Below, piece after piece: positions 24,901 through 39,010 of a DNA stretch of 64,000 nucleotides; position 1 is the stretch's first letter; each line of letters begins with the position of its first letter. A program made the translations under genes and the position numbers. The notes beneath the pieces are model-generated. The model was not told where the DNA came from. It saw only the letters and a list, made by a program, of their open reading frames with translations, and ran no database searches. The stretch is from NCBI RefSeq assembly GCF_002234675.1, contig NC_019872.2, forward strand, positions 10,227,950 through 10,291,949. The letters are read 5' to 3'. The stretch is from Oryzias latipes. Its lineage: Eukaryota; Chordata; Actinopteri; Beloniformes; Adrianichthyidae.

Positions 24901-25434
24901 AAAGGAGGAATAAGAATAAACAATAAAGAACTTGATGCATGAATTAGTTCACACACTTATTCCTACATTTGCTGACAATTGTGTCCTATAAAGCACATTT
25001 GAGAGTTTTGATAACCGAAAATCTGTTTTAAATGGCAAAAAAAAAATTGAAGAAATATTTTTAATTCCTCTTTTGACAGTCCACTGGTTTTCAGTCTCCT
25101 TTTTTTAATTTATTTGACCTCTAATCAGACTGTTTTCCTTTGTTTCCGCCAGGCCACCCCTTTTGATAAGGAGAGGCCGGTTCTCAGACGAGGACGCCAC
25201 CAGGATGTAAAACGGCGACCTCCGCAAACGATTCAGACTGTGAATACAGAAAAGACAACAAAAGCTCAACGTGCGGAGCCTCCCAACTGTCTCTCTGGCC
25301 TTCCAGCCCCCCTCCTCTCACTGACCCCTGACCCCTGCTCCAATCCCTCTCCAGACCACAGCTCCCAATCGGACTCAGATGACATCTCCATCAGCTCAGT
25401 CAGCACCATCTACTCCCCCAACTCACCTTTTTAA
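2177..25434 (+). CDS. dclk1: Doublecortin-like kinase 1, 3' part (linker, kinase domain, two C-termini)
   Basis: Serine/threonine kinase of the CaMK group; the full form also binds microtubules through N-terminal doublecortin domains, whose exons lie left of this window. Exons: 2177-2284, 10199-10293, 18604-18685, 19754-19926, 20074-20193, 22472-22618, 22902-23035, 23185-23262, 23684-23780, 23876-23956, 24041-24154, 24282-24355 (optional), 25153 to stop. All have AG/GT borders and matching phases. The first exon carries ECRMMK and RRSKSPA, the second [12 protein letters not shown], as in the family's Ser/Pro-rich linker. Kinase motifs: GDGNFAVV loop, YALKI lysine, [11 protein letters not shown] catalytic loop, DFG, YVAPEI; nothing essential is missing. 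The C-terminal exon coding [13 protein letters not shown] matches DCLK1 rather than DCLK2 as I remember them. With the optional exon the stop is at 25208-25210; without it at 25432-25434. Which fish duplicate (a or b) this is cannot be told. Confidence 0.95.
2285..5306. other. dclk1 intron
   Basis: No exon recognised. It holds an (AT)n run at 3920-3946 and a perfect RFX-like palindrome GTTTCCATGGAAAC at 3320-3333 inside a more GC-rich patch (3120-3540). Open frames here look like chance. Confidence 0.5.
3320..3333. promoter_or_regulatory. Perfect X-box-like palindrome (RFX-type site)
   Basis: GTTTCCATGGAAAC reads the same on both strands and fits the two-half-site form of RFX-family binding motifs. 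It lies in a GC-richer intronic patch. Binding is inferred only from the motif. Confidence 0.35.
5307..5790. mobile_element. hAT-type transposon fragment
   Basis: It begins CAGGGGTGTCAAACAG and continues with a 'gggggccacattcaaccc ... gggccggacca' stretch, the signature left end of a widespread hAT family in fish and other vertebrates. The matching right terminus is not seen. The right part is diffuse and is followed by a SINE. Confidence 0.6.
5795..6075 (+). mobile_element. tRNA-derived SINE
   Basis: The tRNA-like head has an A box TGGTGCAGTGG at 5809-5819 and a B box GGTTCGATTCC at 5852-5862. The body carries the common fish tail 'gactgtaaagcgctttggg ... aaaagcgctatataag'. It is a full-length, fairly young-looking copy. 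A second diverged copy lies at 27436-27640. Confidence 0.8.
6080..8937. other. dclk1 intron, nothing recognised
   Basis: AT-rich intron with a short (CA)n near 6704-6722. No exon, RNA gene or clear repeat was recognised. Confidence 0.5.
8938..9127 (+). promoter_or_regulatory. dclk1: Probable internal promoter and 5' UTR of short dclk1
   Basis: This GC- and CpG-rich patch stands out in an AT-rich intron (for example CCCCGCGCGCGTCAG near 8965) and runs past the ATG to about 9210. It directly precedes the alternative first exon. No clear TATA box is seen, so a CpG-type promoter is inferred. The exact start site is unknown. Confidence 0.6.
9128..9143 (+). CDS. dclk1: Alternative first coding exon of kinase-only dclk1 (MLEAE)
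   Basis: ATG CTG GAA GCG GAA G, then a GTAGG donor. Its one leftover base joins the exon at 10199 in the same phase as the linker exon ending at 2284, giving [13 protein letters not shown]. The short mammalian DCLK1 isoform starts MLELIE-VNGTPGSQ from memory, so length, phase and first residues agree. The resulting short protein would be 422 aa with the optional 74-nt exon and 472 aa without it. It lacks doublecortin domains. It lies about 6.8 kb downstream of the preceding linker exon, just after a CpG-rich patch. Confidence 0.85.
10423..10467 (+). CDS. Possible short alternative terminal exon of dclk1
   Basis: A good acceptor (TATGTTCTCAG) 130 bases after the exon ending at 10293 opens, in the correct phase, into [14 protein letters not shown] and a TAG. 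Mammalian DCLK1 has truncated isoforms ending soon after the same SPTSPGSL linker (CARP type), but with a different tail sequence. Homology is not visible, so this is only a candidate and could be chance. Confidence 0.2.
   Translation, partial: DKDKAATEHRPTTS
11340..11823. mobile_element. MITE family 2, copy 1
   Basis: The copy starts GTTCACACC and ends GGTGTGAAC, perfect 9-bp inverted ends. Its inside matches 16997-17473 along its length, for example both carry 'cttgctccaggctttttctt' and 'accaaatccaagtccctga'. No transposase is coded. The superfamily is not assigned. Confidence 0.65.
14250..14819 (+). mobile_element. MITE family 1, copy A
   Basis: It shares 'gggccacaagctccctgct', 'tgatgaactactgcc' and related blocks with copies near 27.1, 35.7, 41.4, 50.4, 57.1 and 63.3 kb. 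Its left end is worn. It is non-coding. Confidence 0.6.
16058..16071 (+). promoter_or_regulatory. X-box-like motif (RFX-type site)
   Basis: GTTTCCATAGCAAC closely fits the RFX consensus (GTNRCC, spacer, RGYAAC type). It sits in a GC-richer patch, 15830-16340, of the long dclk1 intron. Function is inferred only from the motif. Confidence 0.35.
16997..17473. mobile_element. MITE family 2, copy 2
   Basis: A diverged copy in the same orientation as 11340-11823, sharing the block order 'cttgctccaggctttttctt', 'gtccctga', 'cgttttgtac'. Its right end is worn (CAGTGTAAAC instead of CGGTGTGAAC). Confidence 0.6.
20194..22471. other. dclk1 kinase-domain intron, nothing recognised
   Basis: AT-rich intron between the exons ending MELVK and starting GGDLFD. 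Overlapping open frames on both strands around 20330-20660 show no family resemblance and are taken as chance. Confidence 0.5.
24282..24355 (+). CDS. dclk1: dclk1 frame-switching cassette exon (74 nt)
   Basis: The exon encodes [20 protein letters not shown] followed by MYWI plus two bases. Its 74 nt are not divisible by three. Inclusion makes the last exon read [19 protein letters not shown] and stop at 25210. Skipping joins 24154 to 25153 in another frame and reads [14 protein letters not shown] onward to PNSPF, stop 25434. Both endings resemble endings known from mammalian DCLK1 isoforms. Confidence 0.85.
25153..25210 (+). other. dclk1: Dual-coded segment of dclk1 last exon
   Basis: These 58 bases are read in two frames depending on whether the exon at 24282-24355 is included. 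One frame gives the [11 protein letters not shown] ending, the other the [15 protein letters not shown] stretch. Both are family-like, so both frames appear to be under protein-level constraint (inference). Confidence 0.8.
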
Positions 25435-27030
25435 GGAGGATGTGGCGGGGAGAAGGAGAAGAAAGATTCATCATCCAGGAGCTGTCTTTGCCTCCAATGT
25501 TGGAGAAGAACACATAAAAACTGTGGCAGAGAAAAAAAAAAAAGAAATCTGTGAATTTAAATAGCAAATACCGCCTAAAACTATTTCCCTAAACCCCGAC
25601 GGGAGATTGATGAAATGGAGAAAATATCTAAAATAAACAATACGAAGAGGGTAATAAGTGTGAAGTGAGGTGGACGACTTTATTTTTTTCAAATATTCTC
25701 TCATCTGAGCACATGTTGCACAGCTCAAGGAGCAAGAAAGGTCAACAACACTGTTGACCTTTAAGTGATGATTCGGGCTAAACATGGAAACGTCGTCCAG
25801 ACTGAATGGCTCTTCGAGGCAATACGAGAATATGGACCAATGTTCATGTTTTATTGAACCTTATTTATTCATACTTTCTTCACTGCATTTTTTTAAATAT
25901 GAATCTCCCTTTTTAATAGAAAATGTGTTGTTGTGTTGAGCGTATGATGGAAAGTAAAAACAAAGAAGTGTCTAGAAATAGAACAAAGGTTGTGGTAGAC
26001 TTTATGAATGAAGTATTATTGCAAAATCAGAGCTAAAGGAAGAGGAATAGAACGATTTTGACTCTTGTTCACATTTTGCTGACGTTGCCTTTCTGGAACA
26101 CTGAATGGCAGGATTACAGCTTTCAGTTTACAGACTGCTATTCAGACAATAATGGTGCATTTTATTTCCACTTAAAGCTTTGTTATCTGTAACTCTGACG
26201 GCTTGTTACACGAAACCCCAGCAGCATCTGGGTGCTTGTAGCAGACTTGACATGTTTTCCTCAACGCACATGTTCTCACAACCACTCTGCTCAAGACTCA
26301 CTTTTCCTCATTTTTACCAAATCTACAGGTGTAAATCATAGACATGTTCCAGTGTAGAAAGGTTACGACGACTGTCAAGGAATATGGGGGACATTTTTAT
26401 ACAAACAAACAAGATGAAGAGGGTTTGAATGTCTGAAAACCAGCAGCACTTGTTCGTAAGAGTTGAAAGGTAGTGGGAGGGTTTATTTCTGCTCTGTACA
26501 ACCTCATTCATAGCTTCATTCTTCAGATGAAAGCATGACAGACATACAGTAGCCTATTCTTATGAGACAAAGAGTTTAGTGATGAAGAATTCTTAATATG
26601 TTATGTAAATAACAGTTTTATTTTTTTGATAGTTCTTAAAACAGTATATTTCTTTACTAGTTGTTTGTCTGTGACAGCTGTAAAATAGTGTGGAAACAAT
26701 GAGAGAACAATGGAATTTCTGCCAGTTAACAGGATGTTTAACTAGAAAGATGAAGAGCAGATATAGTTTTTTTTTTCTTTTTCTTGTTTGGGATCTAGCA
26801 GAAGTCGTCTCACTTTCCTCTGCTTCAGGTCACATGATGACAGGCTGCAGATCAGATGGAATTTGTTGTGCTGTTGAAGTCCAGACTCTCTAGCACAAGT
26901 GGTTTACCAAAGTGCTCTCACAGCTGCACCACCACATCACAGTTTGTTCCAAATGCCAATACCTGTACCTCTGTTTAAATGCCCTGTCAATAACAATAGA
27001 AATAATAAATACATGGTGAAAAACAACATT
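25435..27030 (+). other. dclk1: dclk1 3' UTR (probable)
   Basis: Non-coding sequence after both dclk1 stops. AATAAA signals are seen at 25632-25637 and 27004-27009, so the transcript could end near 25.65 kb or 27.03 kb. No other gene is seen. The next unit is a repeat starting near 27093. Confidence 0.5.
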
Positions 27031-27092
27031 TTCTGCTCTTTTTAAAAAAAAAAATACCTTTGCTTTCTATAGGTTATGTTTTGGTAGAATTA

Positions 27093-27903
27093 AAGTCCCA
27101 CTCCATTCATCTTTTGATCTTTTTTAAAAGCGTTCCCAGTGGTCTTTAAATTATGATTATGCTATTTTTAGACAAAATTTGTTGTTTTCTAAGACATAAT
27201 TTCTGCAGAGCAGCAGTAGTTTATTAGAAATTCGCCTATAAGTTGAGTGTGGTTCTGTTAGTGCAGAGTAAGCCCGCCCCCCTTCATTACCCATTGGTAA
27301 TACAGACCCTTACAACCCCAACTGAACCTTACTGGTGCAACAAAAATAACGAGCAATATTGCAGTTATCCAGATGAACCAGATGTCACCTCAGACGAGGA
27401 AAACAAAGACGTACATGTGTCAATTTGTCTGCAAGTGGATCAGAGGTATGGATTTGACCCCTGATCGGAAGATCACAGGTTCAGAGCCTGGCCAGCCTGT
27501 TGAAGTGTCCTTAGTTAGGACACTTCAGCAGAATCAGTGTGTGAATGTGTGTGTACAGGGGTGAAGGGACTGTGACTGCAAAAAGCCTTGGGCCAGAAGG
27601 TAGTAAAGTGCTATACAAGTAAACATAGTTTACCATTTAGTTGTCTACAAGCAGACGGATCCGAATACAGCACAGAAGGGAGTTTGTGGCTTGTCATAGA
27701 AGCTTCTGTGTCACACCTAGTTTTTTCCAATGGAATTTTTGCGTCTGGACATAATGATAAGACTAAAGAAATACTCAGACACGAAATTTTCGACAGTAAT
27801 TTTGATCTAAGAATTAACATCAAAATCTTAATTTTGTGTACACATGTCCTCCGTCATGAGAAAATGCCACAAGAACATGTTAAAAACACCATTTTCATCG
27901 GAG
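27093..27903 (-). mobile_element. MITE family 1, copy B, split by a SINE
   Basis: Reverse copy starting TTAAAGTCCCACTCC and ending near 'caccattttcatcggagt'. A SINE interrupts it at about 27436-27640; family sequence resumes immediately after ('tgtctacaag'). Confidence 0.6.
27436..27640 (+). mobile_element. tRNA-derived SINE, diverged copy
   Basis: Same family as 5795-6075: degenerate B box (GGTTCAGAGCC), then 'gtgaagggactgtgactg' and a 'gtgctatacaagtaaa' tail. Flanks 'tttgtctgcaag' and 'ttgtctacaag' look like a worn target-site duplication, so it inserted into the MITE around it. Confidence 0.65.
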
Positions 27904-28242
27904 TTATTTTTTTTATTGTGTGTAAATAATATTTTGACCCCTAGGTGTCACTATACCCACAGTATTGTTCAACTGGTGCGTAGAAGAAGACAGGCGCCGC
28001 TGCGATCCCTTAACAAACATATTTGTAACTGTGACCGATTAGAATTTATGAATTTCAGTGGTTGGGTCACAATGTAGAAAAAATAGAAAAATACATATTT
28101 TTCTATAAATAAGTGAAATGTTTGATACAAAACGTTGTCTTGTGGGGTTTAAGTAGAGAGTTGCTTAGCTCGTTAAGGTTACGCTAAGGAGCAGTTAGCT
28201 TGCTAGCTGACTGGAGCGCCGCTGCAGTTTTGCTCTCCAGTC

Positions 28243-30755
28243 ATGAGCGAAGAAGACAACACGCTTCCAGCCGCGAGTAAAGATAAAGACTCGACTCTGC
28301 TGCTTACTAAGGACGGGCAGAGGTACTATGTGAGCAAAAGCGGAGCTGTCGACAGCAGGAACGTGATAACACTGCACGAGCCGGACAACAATGCCTCGTC
28401 GTGCGACGCGGACGATCCGGACGAAGAGAGCGACGTTCTGGACACGTCGGACCCCAGAGACAGCGCAGCCAGCCCGGAGGAGCTGAACGACGAGGAGACC
28501 TCGGAGGGGGACAACGCCCCCAAGCAGTGCATTTATGAGGGATGCAAAGAGACCACGACGCAGGTGGCAAAGCAGAGGAAACCGTGGATGTGCAAAAAAC
28601 ACCGCAACAAGATGTACAAAGACAAGTACAAGAAAAAGAAGAGTGATCAGGCCATGTCCAGCGGGAAACTAGATGTAAGACGAACCAATTTATGTATAAA
28701 GTATTTTGACAACTCGATTTGATCAATGTGCAGCAATTCTTTCATACACACTACAACTAAAGTTATTTACATTACATACAAATGCTATATAGAAAGAACT
28801 CTTATTGCTCCCACGATGGAGAAATTGCTCTGTTACCACCATAGCTCAAAAAACAAACTGATAACAAGAAACAGATGACACAATGATGTGTCTGTTGACT
28901 ATGAGGCTATTTGGAGTCTAATAAGGCCTTGTAGTCATAGTCTGTCCATGATGGATTCCAGTTTCTGTTACACCCTCCTCTGACCCCCCCACAGTCACAG
29001 ACTCTCAGGGACATCCCAGAAAGGAGCCGGATCAGTTTGTTTATTTTCTTTTCCTGTTCCTGCCAGTACCCTCCCCTCCCACCCCACCCCACTCAAGAAG
29101 GTCACTCTTTAGAAGAGGACAGATGCAACAATGAACCCCCAAACAAAAAACAAAAAATTCTTTCAGAGTCCTGCAAACTCTGGTGGTCCACGGTCTTCTC
29201 TACCATCTCCGCTCGCTTTCTGTTGTTGCCAAGCGACGTGACGTGTAAACAATGCACACTCCGACTGCTTCAGACTCAGAAAGTGGTGGAAAATAGTCCA
29301 AAAAGGAGTAGCAAGCACGCCACCGCACTAATTTCAATGAAAAAAAAAAGATGCCTGTCAAAAACAGGTTAATAATAGGAAATAACAAAACATAAAAACA
29401 AGTAAACAAACAATAAAACTATACTAACTGGCAGCCTGTCATGGTGATGGTTGGTAAAAAAGAAAACAAATACTATAGTACTTTTCATAGTTATTGTGGA
29501 CCTCCAGGTACAATGATGAAATCTGATTTGAAGGCATTTTAACATCTGTTTGGTGTTTATCATTGTCAATTCACAAAGGCAATTGTGTTGTCCTGCAGTC
29601 TTTCACAATCAACCCAATGTTATTAATATGTTTTTTAAAAAAGTCATATAAGTAACATCCGCCTACAGTGTTCTCAGACCTCACTGGGCCTCTTTTGGTT
29701 TGTGACCAGGAGAACTCTGAAGAGCGGCCCGTGTCGGTGAACAAACAACGCTTGAGTGCCATGGGGGACCGACCAGCCAGACCTTCACTGATAGAGCAGG
29801 TCTTGAATCAGAAAAGACTGGTGAGTCTGAGCAGCATCAGAGACGGATGGAGTTGGTGCATCATTACAGGTTAAGCAGTAAAACACAAACGCGTTACTAA
29901 ATAATAGATCTAGTGTCTAAAAGCTCAGTTCATTTCCTGTGTTCAAGTAAAAAGCCTCAGTCTAGTGTTTGATTCTAGATTTTGTGAGTGTGCAGCTACC
30001 ATTTGATTTCCAAAAATTCAACTCAACTTTAAAACATTTGAAAATACAAATAGTGACACTTTTTATTTCCTTTTGTCTAAATTACAGTAATATTTATGAT
30101 AAATTTGTGGTTTTTAAGTTTGGAAAAATGTTGTAATTTTGTTTAGTTTATTTTTCTTTTAAATCAGTTTTTTTATCATAATTTCTGATGGAGTTTTTGA
30201 TCTTTTTTCTGGTAAAAAGTGCTGCATGGATCAACTTTTAAATTAAGATAATTCTAGTAGATAAACGTGCTATGAATCCAGCATTTCTTGGGCTGTTTAA
30301 ATCTGAAAACTAATTTTAAAATTGACATTTTTAATTGTGACCCAGATCTTTTTTTCAGTTCTGACACATTTTGGGTAAAGTTTAAATTCAGAGTTTCTTG
30401 TGTTCTTAAAAGGAATAAAAGGTTTTATTATTTTATTTAAATACACCTCACTATTATGTCAGTAAAAATATTAGAACTCTATGTTGACAATATTATTTAT
30501 GGCGGTGATGGACTGAAACTTATTTATACTTCACTTTTGTGTATTATCTTAAGTTGTTTGATCTCAATCTGAAACTTACTGCATTGCATTTATTCCAGAC
30601 TTGTTTACATTTAGCGTTTGAAATCGAGTTGAAATGTCTGTGTCCTTCAGTCTCTGCTCAGAAGTCCAGAGGTGATCAGCTTCCTGCAGCAGCAGCAGCA
30701 GCTCCTGGTCTCACAGAGCCGCAGCCAAGCACAGCAGCAGTTCCAGGGCTGTTGA
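28243..30755 (+). CDS. rfxap: Regulatory factor X-associated protein
   Basis: Subunit of the nuclear RFX complex (with RFX5 and RFXANK) that binds the X-box of MHC class II promoters. Exons: 28243-28674, 29710-29820, 30651-30755, all phase 0, giving 215 aa; the human protein is longer (about 270 aa), mainly in its N-terminal part. Exon 1: an acidic first ~100 residues, then the family's most conserved stretch QVAKQRKPWMCKKHRNKMYK and a lysine-rich segment that probably acts as nuclear signal. Exon 2: DRPARPSLIEQVLNQKRL, nearly identical to human. Exon 3: SLLRSPEVISFLQQQQQ, glutamine-rich C-terminus needed for RFX complex assembly in mammals. The ATG follows an in-frame leader in a CpG-rich patch and is the first plausible start. 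AATAAA signals follow at 30909 and 30932. Confidence 0.95.
28675..29709. other. rfxap intron 1
   Basis: No recognised exon or repeat. Contains C-rich runs near 28980 and 29065-29090. Confidence 0.5.
29821..30650. other. rfxap intron 2
   Basis: AT-rich intron, nothing else recognised. Confidence 0.5.
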
Positions 30756-30908
30756 CCACAACTGATCAATATGCAACAGTATTTGTCAAATCCTCAGACG
30801 ATGAGAGGAAGGACACTCCTTCCATTGAAGCATGACTTTGTCTAGATTGGGATTAAAAAAAAACTGCAGGGACAAATGGACAAATTTGGAGCATGTTGAG
30901 ACATGTCA

Positions 30909-30937
30909 AATAAATTAATATATTAAATTATAATAAA
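30909..30937 (+). terminator. rfxap: rfxap polyadenylation signals
   Basis: Two AATAAA hexamers at 30909-30914 and 30932-30937, about 155-180 bases after the stop codon. Confidence 0.55.
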
Positions 30938-31593
30938 GTATATTGATGCCTGATGGGGCATACATAAAGAACTCGCTCAGAAGAAGTGTGGACATCTTTA
31001 AGTAGCAGAGTCTTCAGCTTTTAATGAAGTTCATTTTTTATGTGCAGCCAGTTTTTCTTTGCTAAAACTGTTCATCGATCCATTTAAATCCTTTAAAAGC
31101 CAGTAGCAATGAAGGCTGTGGATCACAATGGTTTAAATATGTGGAAATACCTTCTATGTTATTGTTTTTTATATTAATATTCAGTATTTTAAACCTCCCT
31201 AGATGTTAATGTGACAATCAGTTGTCTTTCAAAGTTCATGTTTTTATTTAACTTTCGGTTCAAATCTAACTGTAGCACAAAAAGGCAACAAATGACGTTA
31301 ATGTGCCATCTGTTAGTAAAGTGTGGTAAGATGGGAGAAGTTTCTCTCCAGTCAGGGTCTGTTTGTAGTTTGTACCCCCTACTGAATATTGATGATTAAA
31401 CATAAAAAAACATGGAAATAATCCTCAGAATTTGTGTTTTTTTTATTGTATGGGAGACAGCCAAAGCTTTAGAAATCACGGGAAGAAACAAAAACTTAAT
31501 GGAAAAAGTAACAAGCAACAGCAAACGTTGGCCAAGACAGCAAATATCACTACAGCAATGTACAGCATTGAAGTACCAATAAATACATCCCAT

Positions 31594-31599
31594 TTTATT
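31594..31599 (-). terminator. smad9: smad9 polyadenylation signal (candidate)
   Basis: AATAAA on the minus strand about 146 bases after the smad9 stop; another lies near 31440. smad9 and rfxap are convergent here. Confidence 0.45.
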
Positions 31600-31744
31600 C
31601 TGAACTCAAGTATTTCCTGAGTCCCAGTTAACAAATGTTCCTTCCTTTTCAGCCCAATTACACCTGTCTGTTTCACTTTTGTCCCTTGACACGGCGAGCA
31701 AACCGTGGCCGTCGACCCGTGTGACAGCAACTAGAACACACTTG

Positions 31745-35311
<3,567 letters not shown>

Positions 35312-35715
35312 TCAAGTTGGATTAGAGTTCCCTCGAGGACAGGAATTTATCGACCACAACGTAAAAAACAACAACAAAAAATGGAGGCAAGATTAAAAGA
35401 GCTGACGTGCTGAGTCAGGGCAGATGTTTTTGTTTGTATTCCTCTGCTTTTTTTCCAAGCAGCTTTCAGTGAAGACGCTGGACTCCAGCCAGCTCCCAAT
35501 CCTGTCTCTGTGCCGGCACAAAAGGGATCTGGCGGCTCTGGATTGAGCCTCCTGCTGGGAAGGTTATTCCTCACAGAGCCAGAAGCCCAGGTCAAGTTTC
35601 AATCATCTGAGGAGAGACAGGAGAGACTGCATCAACGTACTGGAGTGAGGAGGTGTAGGACGGTCAGGTACCACAGAGAAGATGAGTGCAGCAGGAGCTT
35701 CAAGTCCAACTCCGG

Positions 35716-36234
35716 TAACCTTTTTATCTATTTTCAAAGCGTACCCAATTTTAATTATGTCATTTTTAGCCAAAAAAAAAACTGTGTTGTTTGACATAGT
35801 TTCTGCAGAGCGGCAGTTCATTAGAAATTCACCTCTGAGTTGTGGGTGGGACCGTTGGAATGAAGTCACCCCGCCCCTACTTCCCATCATCCATCTGTTC
35901 ACATGCTCTCCCGCCATCTTACAGCGACTCACAACCCTAAGCTAACATCACTGGTGCAACAAAAATAATGAACAATACTGGAGTCATTCAGTTCTGATCC
36001 GGATCCCAGCTCAGACGAGGAAAACGAAGACGTGAATTAATCTAGTCGTCTACAAGAGGATGCATATTTTCCACCAAACAAATACACTCTTTTCCCAACT
36101 GCATTTCTTTGTTTATTCCTGATACATAATGATTTGAAAAAAGAAATACTCAGAAATTCAATTTTAAGCTTATTTTTCTTCATATATGTCCTCCATCATC
36201 AGGAAAATGCTACAAGAACATGTTCAAAACACCA
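35716..36234 (-). mobile_element. MITE family 1, copy C
   Basis: Reverse copy: 'gtttctgcagagcggcagttcattagaaattcacctctgag', then 'tcagacgaggaaaacgaagac' and 'ccatcatcaggaaaatgctacaagaacatgtt' match the other copies in order. Ends are worn. Confidence 0.6.
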
Positions 36235-38206
36235 AGTGTGTGGTGGGTCTTTAACCTGTTGTAAGTGGCTTTATAAAAAATGTGCAAAAACATGGATTTC
36301 CATAATCATGAGGCTTTCTCGGTGTGGTAACACTTCAAACTGCTCTTCCACAAACTACACAATGGCAAAGGTCTGTATGGAGTAAAAAAAAAAAACACTC
36401 CAGAGAATAATTCCAGAAAAAAAGCAGACCAACGTGGCCAAAACTCATTTCTAGATTCACCGCTGATGGGGGAACGTCCTTTCTGGCCTCTGTTTCTGTG
36501 ATCATGCCACTGACGCCCAGGAGCCATTCTGTCTGGCCAGAACACATCACAGGACAGGAGGGGGAGAGGGAAACCGGGAGGGAGACTTCTGCTTGTGTCT
36601 TTGCATTTCAGCCGTCCTGGAAATGACACAAATGGAGGGGTGCTGGAGCAGCAGACCCCCAATGAATCTCTGTATCTTCAGTGGTTAAACAATATCTGGT
36701 TTTGAGCATTTGCACATGATTTTTAGATGCAAATTTTGACTGCATGTCTGAGCACGTTTTTCATTGAAGCGCTGCAGAAATGTCTCAGGTGAGTCTAAAA
36801 TGATGACAGGTAACATGACTTCATGAAAGCACCGGCACAATGCGGCCACCACTGGCCTGTCCACTGCAGACAGACAGCTGAAGTTTTTACAATGACAGCA
36901 AAAGCGCCCCAGCTCAGTGCAGGATCAGTCCATCGCTGCTGCTGCTTTATGGAACCCTGGCGTCAGCGAGTCTGCAGCCTCAGATAGACTAATTACCTAA
37001 TGCTTTATCGCTAGTGCACCCCTTCCCAAAAAAGTAAACACCAGGCTTCCTTTTACTATCACTCCATGCGGTTATTTCCCCCCGCAGTCAAATCCAGATT
37101 CTGCTAAAAAATAAATAAATAAATAAAGTAAACACACATTTGGTTTAAAAATGTGCGATCACCATCAATTGTTGATTTTACTAACTTTTTTCCCCCTGAC
37201 TTTTAAAAATTGCAGTTTTTTTAAAGCCAACTTCTGTTCATTGCTATACTAAGGTAATTTTTTTAATTGCAATATTTCGTTTCAATTTCCCCCACTTACT
37301 TATAAGCACTACCTGATAGGAACATCTTGCGCAAATTCCCAAAATAAAATCAAAGTTCAGATGACAAAAAGTTCAAAATACTACTTTATAACAAGATACA
37401 TAAACTATTTCCCTCTGCAAATAGGAAGACGGTTTGTTTCCTCACCTCTGTTGTGATAACAAGTGCACAGAAGAAGGTCGTGAGTGTGGCAGCTTCCCCG
37501 TCAAGTCAGAGTTGTGGAAGTGCGCGTCTGCCTCGAGTGTGTTGTGTCTGTCTGTCCACGCGGGAGTGTAAAGACAGCGTCAACGGGAAATTGTTTGAAA
37601 TCCTTCCTTTCAGAATAAAAGCATGTGGCTTTCGTTCTTGAGCCAACGTAGATACGTTTTTAATGATGAGAAAAGATTGCTTTTTTGTGTGATAATTCTC
37701 ACTACACCTTAGACAACTATACAACAATAGACAACTACGTAAAAATGTTTAAAAACTAGTTTTACCAACTTTTAAAATGTGCACTACAGTCAGCTTATTT
37801 ACTAACCATAAAAACCCTAATTGTTAAAATTATTTTTGCCTTATCTATAAGAATGAATTCAACAAAATCAATTTAAAAAACCGTCTTACTAGACGTACTC
37901 TTTGTTCATTTAATTTATGGCCCACATGACTTCAGACGTCTTTTTTTTCATGAGAATATATATTTTCTTTTTTGTTTTTAATTTTAATATTTGCTGTTTT
38001 GTTCAAATTGTATTAAAATATGATACATGTTATTATTATAAAATAGTATTTATTGTATTCCTGTGATATTTACTGTCATTATCTGTTGTTTTTATTACTG
38101 TTGTTGTTTGAGCTATTATAATTACACTAACAAACAAAAAATGTAACTATGAAATATAATCTAGTTAAACAGCTGTCCTGACAGTGGTGCCAAGATTTGT
38201 TTTGTC

Positions 38207-38262
<56 letters not shown>
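38207..38262. repeat. (GATT)n microsatellite
   Basis: About 14 uninterrupted tetranucleotide units, followed by three GAAT-type units. Confidence 0.9.
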
Positions 38263-38264
<2 letters not shown>

Positions 38265-38402
38265 GAATGAATATTAAAACAGTTACACAGAATGGAGTGG
38301 AAGTTTATTAATTTAAAAAAAATCTTAAACTGTGACTCAAGTTTCAGTGTTAAAGAACACGTATGTCACAAAATGCTCAAATCGATTCTCGCAAAAATTA
38401 TT

Positions 38403-38640
38403 AATTCATTCATTTTCTTCCGTTTGTCCCTTTCATGGTCACGGGGCTGCTGGAGCCTATCCCGGCCACTTATGGGCAAAGGTAGGGGACACCCTGGACA
38501 GGTCGCCAGTCTGTCGCAGGGTCACACACACACACACCCATGCACACTCACGTTCACACCTATGGACAATTTGGAGTGACCAATTAACCTATGAAGCATG
38601 TTTTTGGACGGTGGGAGGAAGCCGGAGTCCCCTGAGAAAA
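38403..38640. mobile_element. Common teleost interspersed repeat
   Basis: Carries the widely seen fish blocks 'gctggagcctatcccggcc', 'gggacaccctggacaggtcg', a CA-rich core, 'acaatttggagtgaccaatt' and 'gtgggaggaagccggagt'. Fish genomes hold many such copies. Class not assigned; no protein. Confidence 0.65.
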
Positions 38641-38699
38641 CCCACACACCCCCAAAAATTATTTTTGGTATAATAAAGTGTTTACATACTGTAACGGAA

Positions 38700-39010
38700 G
38701 TTGTGAATTTTGCTTTTTATTATGAAGGTCGAGTTTTCGTCGCTTCCGGTGTGACTGTCCATGGCGCCTTTGACGCAGGTTTGAAGAGCTCCGGCTCCCC
38801 TCCTTCAGCAGCCACAGTGGAGCGCCGCGCAGCCTTGGAGGCGTCAGTCTGACTGGAACCTCAGCGCTTGTTTGCCAGATCCCTCCGCCCTCTCTATGCT
38901 GGAACATTCCCAGGTTTTCTGGGATTTTAGTTGTAGCGCCTTCTGCGCGTGCAGCAGCGCGCGCTTTCCCGCGTTTCACCTGTGTCACGCCCAGACTTTC
39001 ATTCATTCAG
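38700..39010 (-). promoter_or_regulatory. CpG-rich patch, candidate smad9 promoter or 5' untranslated exon
   Basis: CpG density rises sharply (for example GCAGCAGCGCGCGCTTTCCC at 38950-38970, GGAGCGCCGCGCAGCC near 38820). It is 3.5 kb upstream of the smad9 ATG with no other minus-strand gene start nearby. Its assignment to smad9 is inference; it could also serve the plus-strand unit at 39607. Confidence 0.35.

Noticed and set aside
38598..38852. 84-codon plus-strand open frame
   Set aside because: Its first part is the common fish repeat and the rest runs through a CpG-rich promoter-like patch; no protein family is seen.
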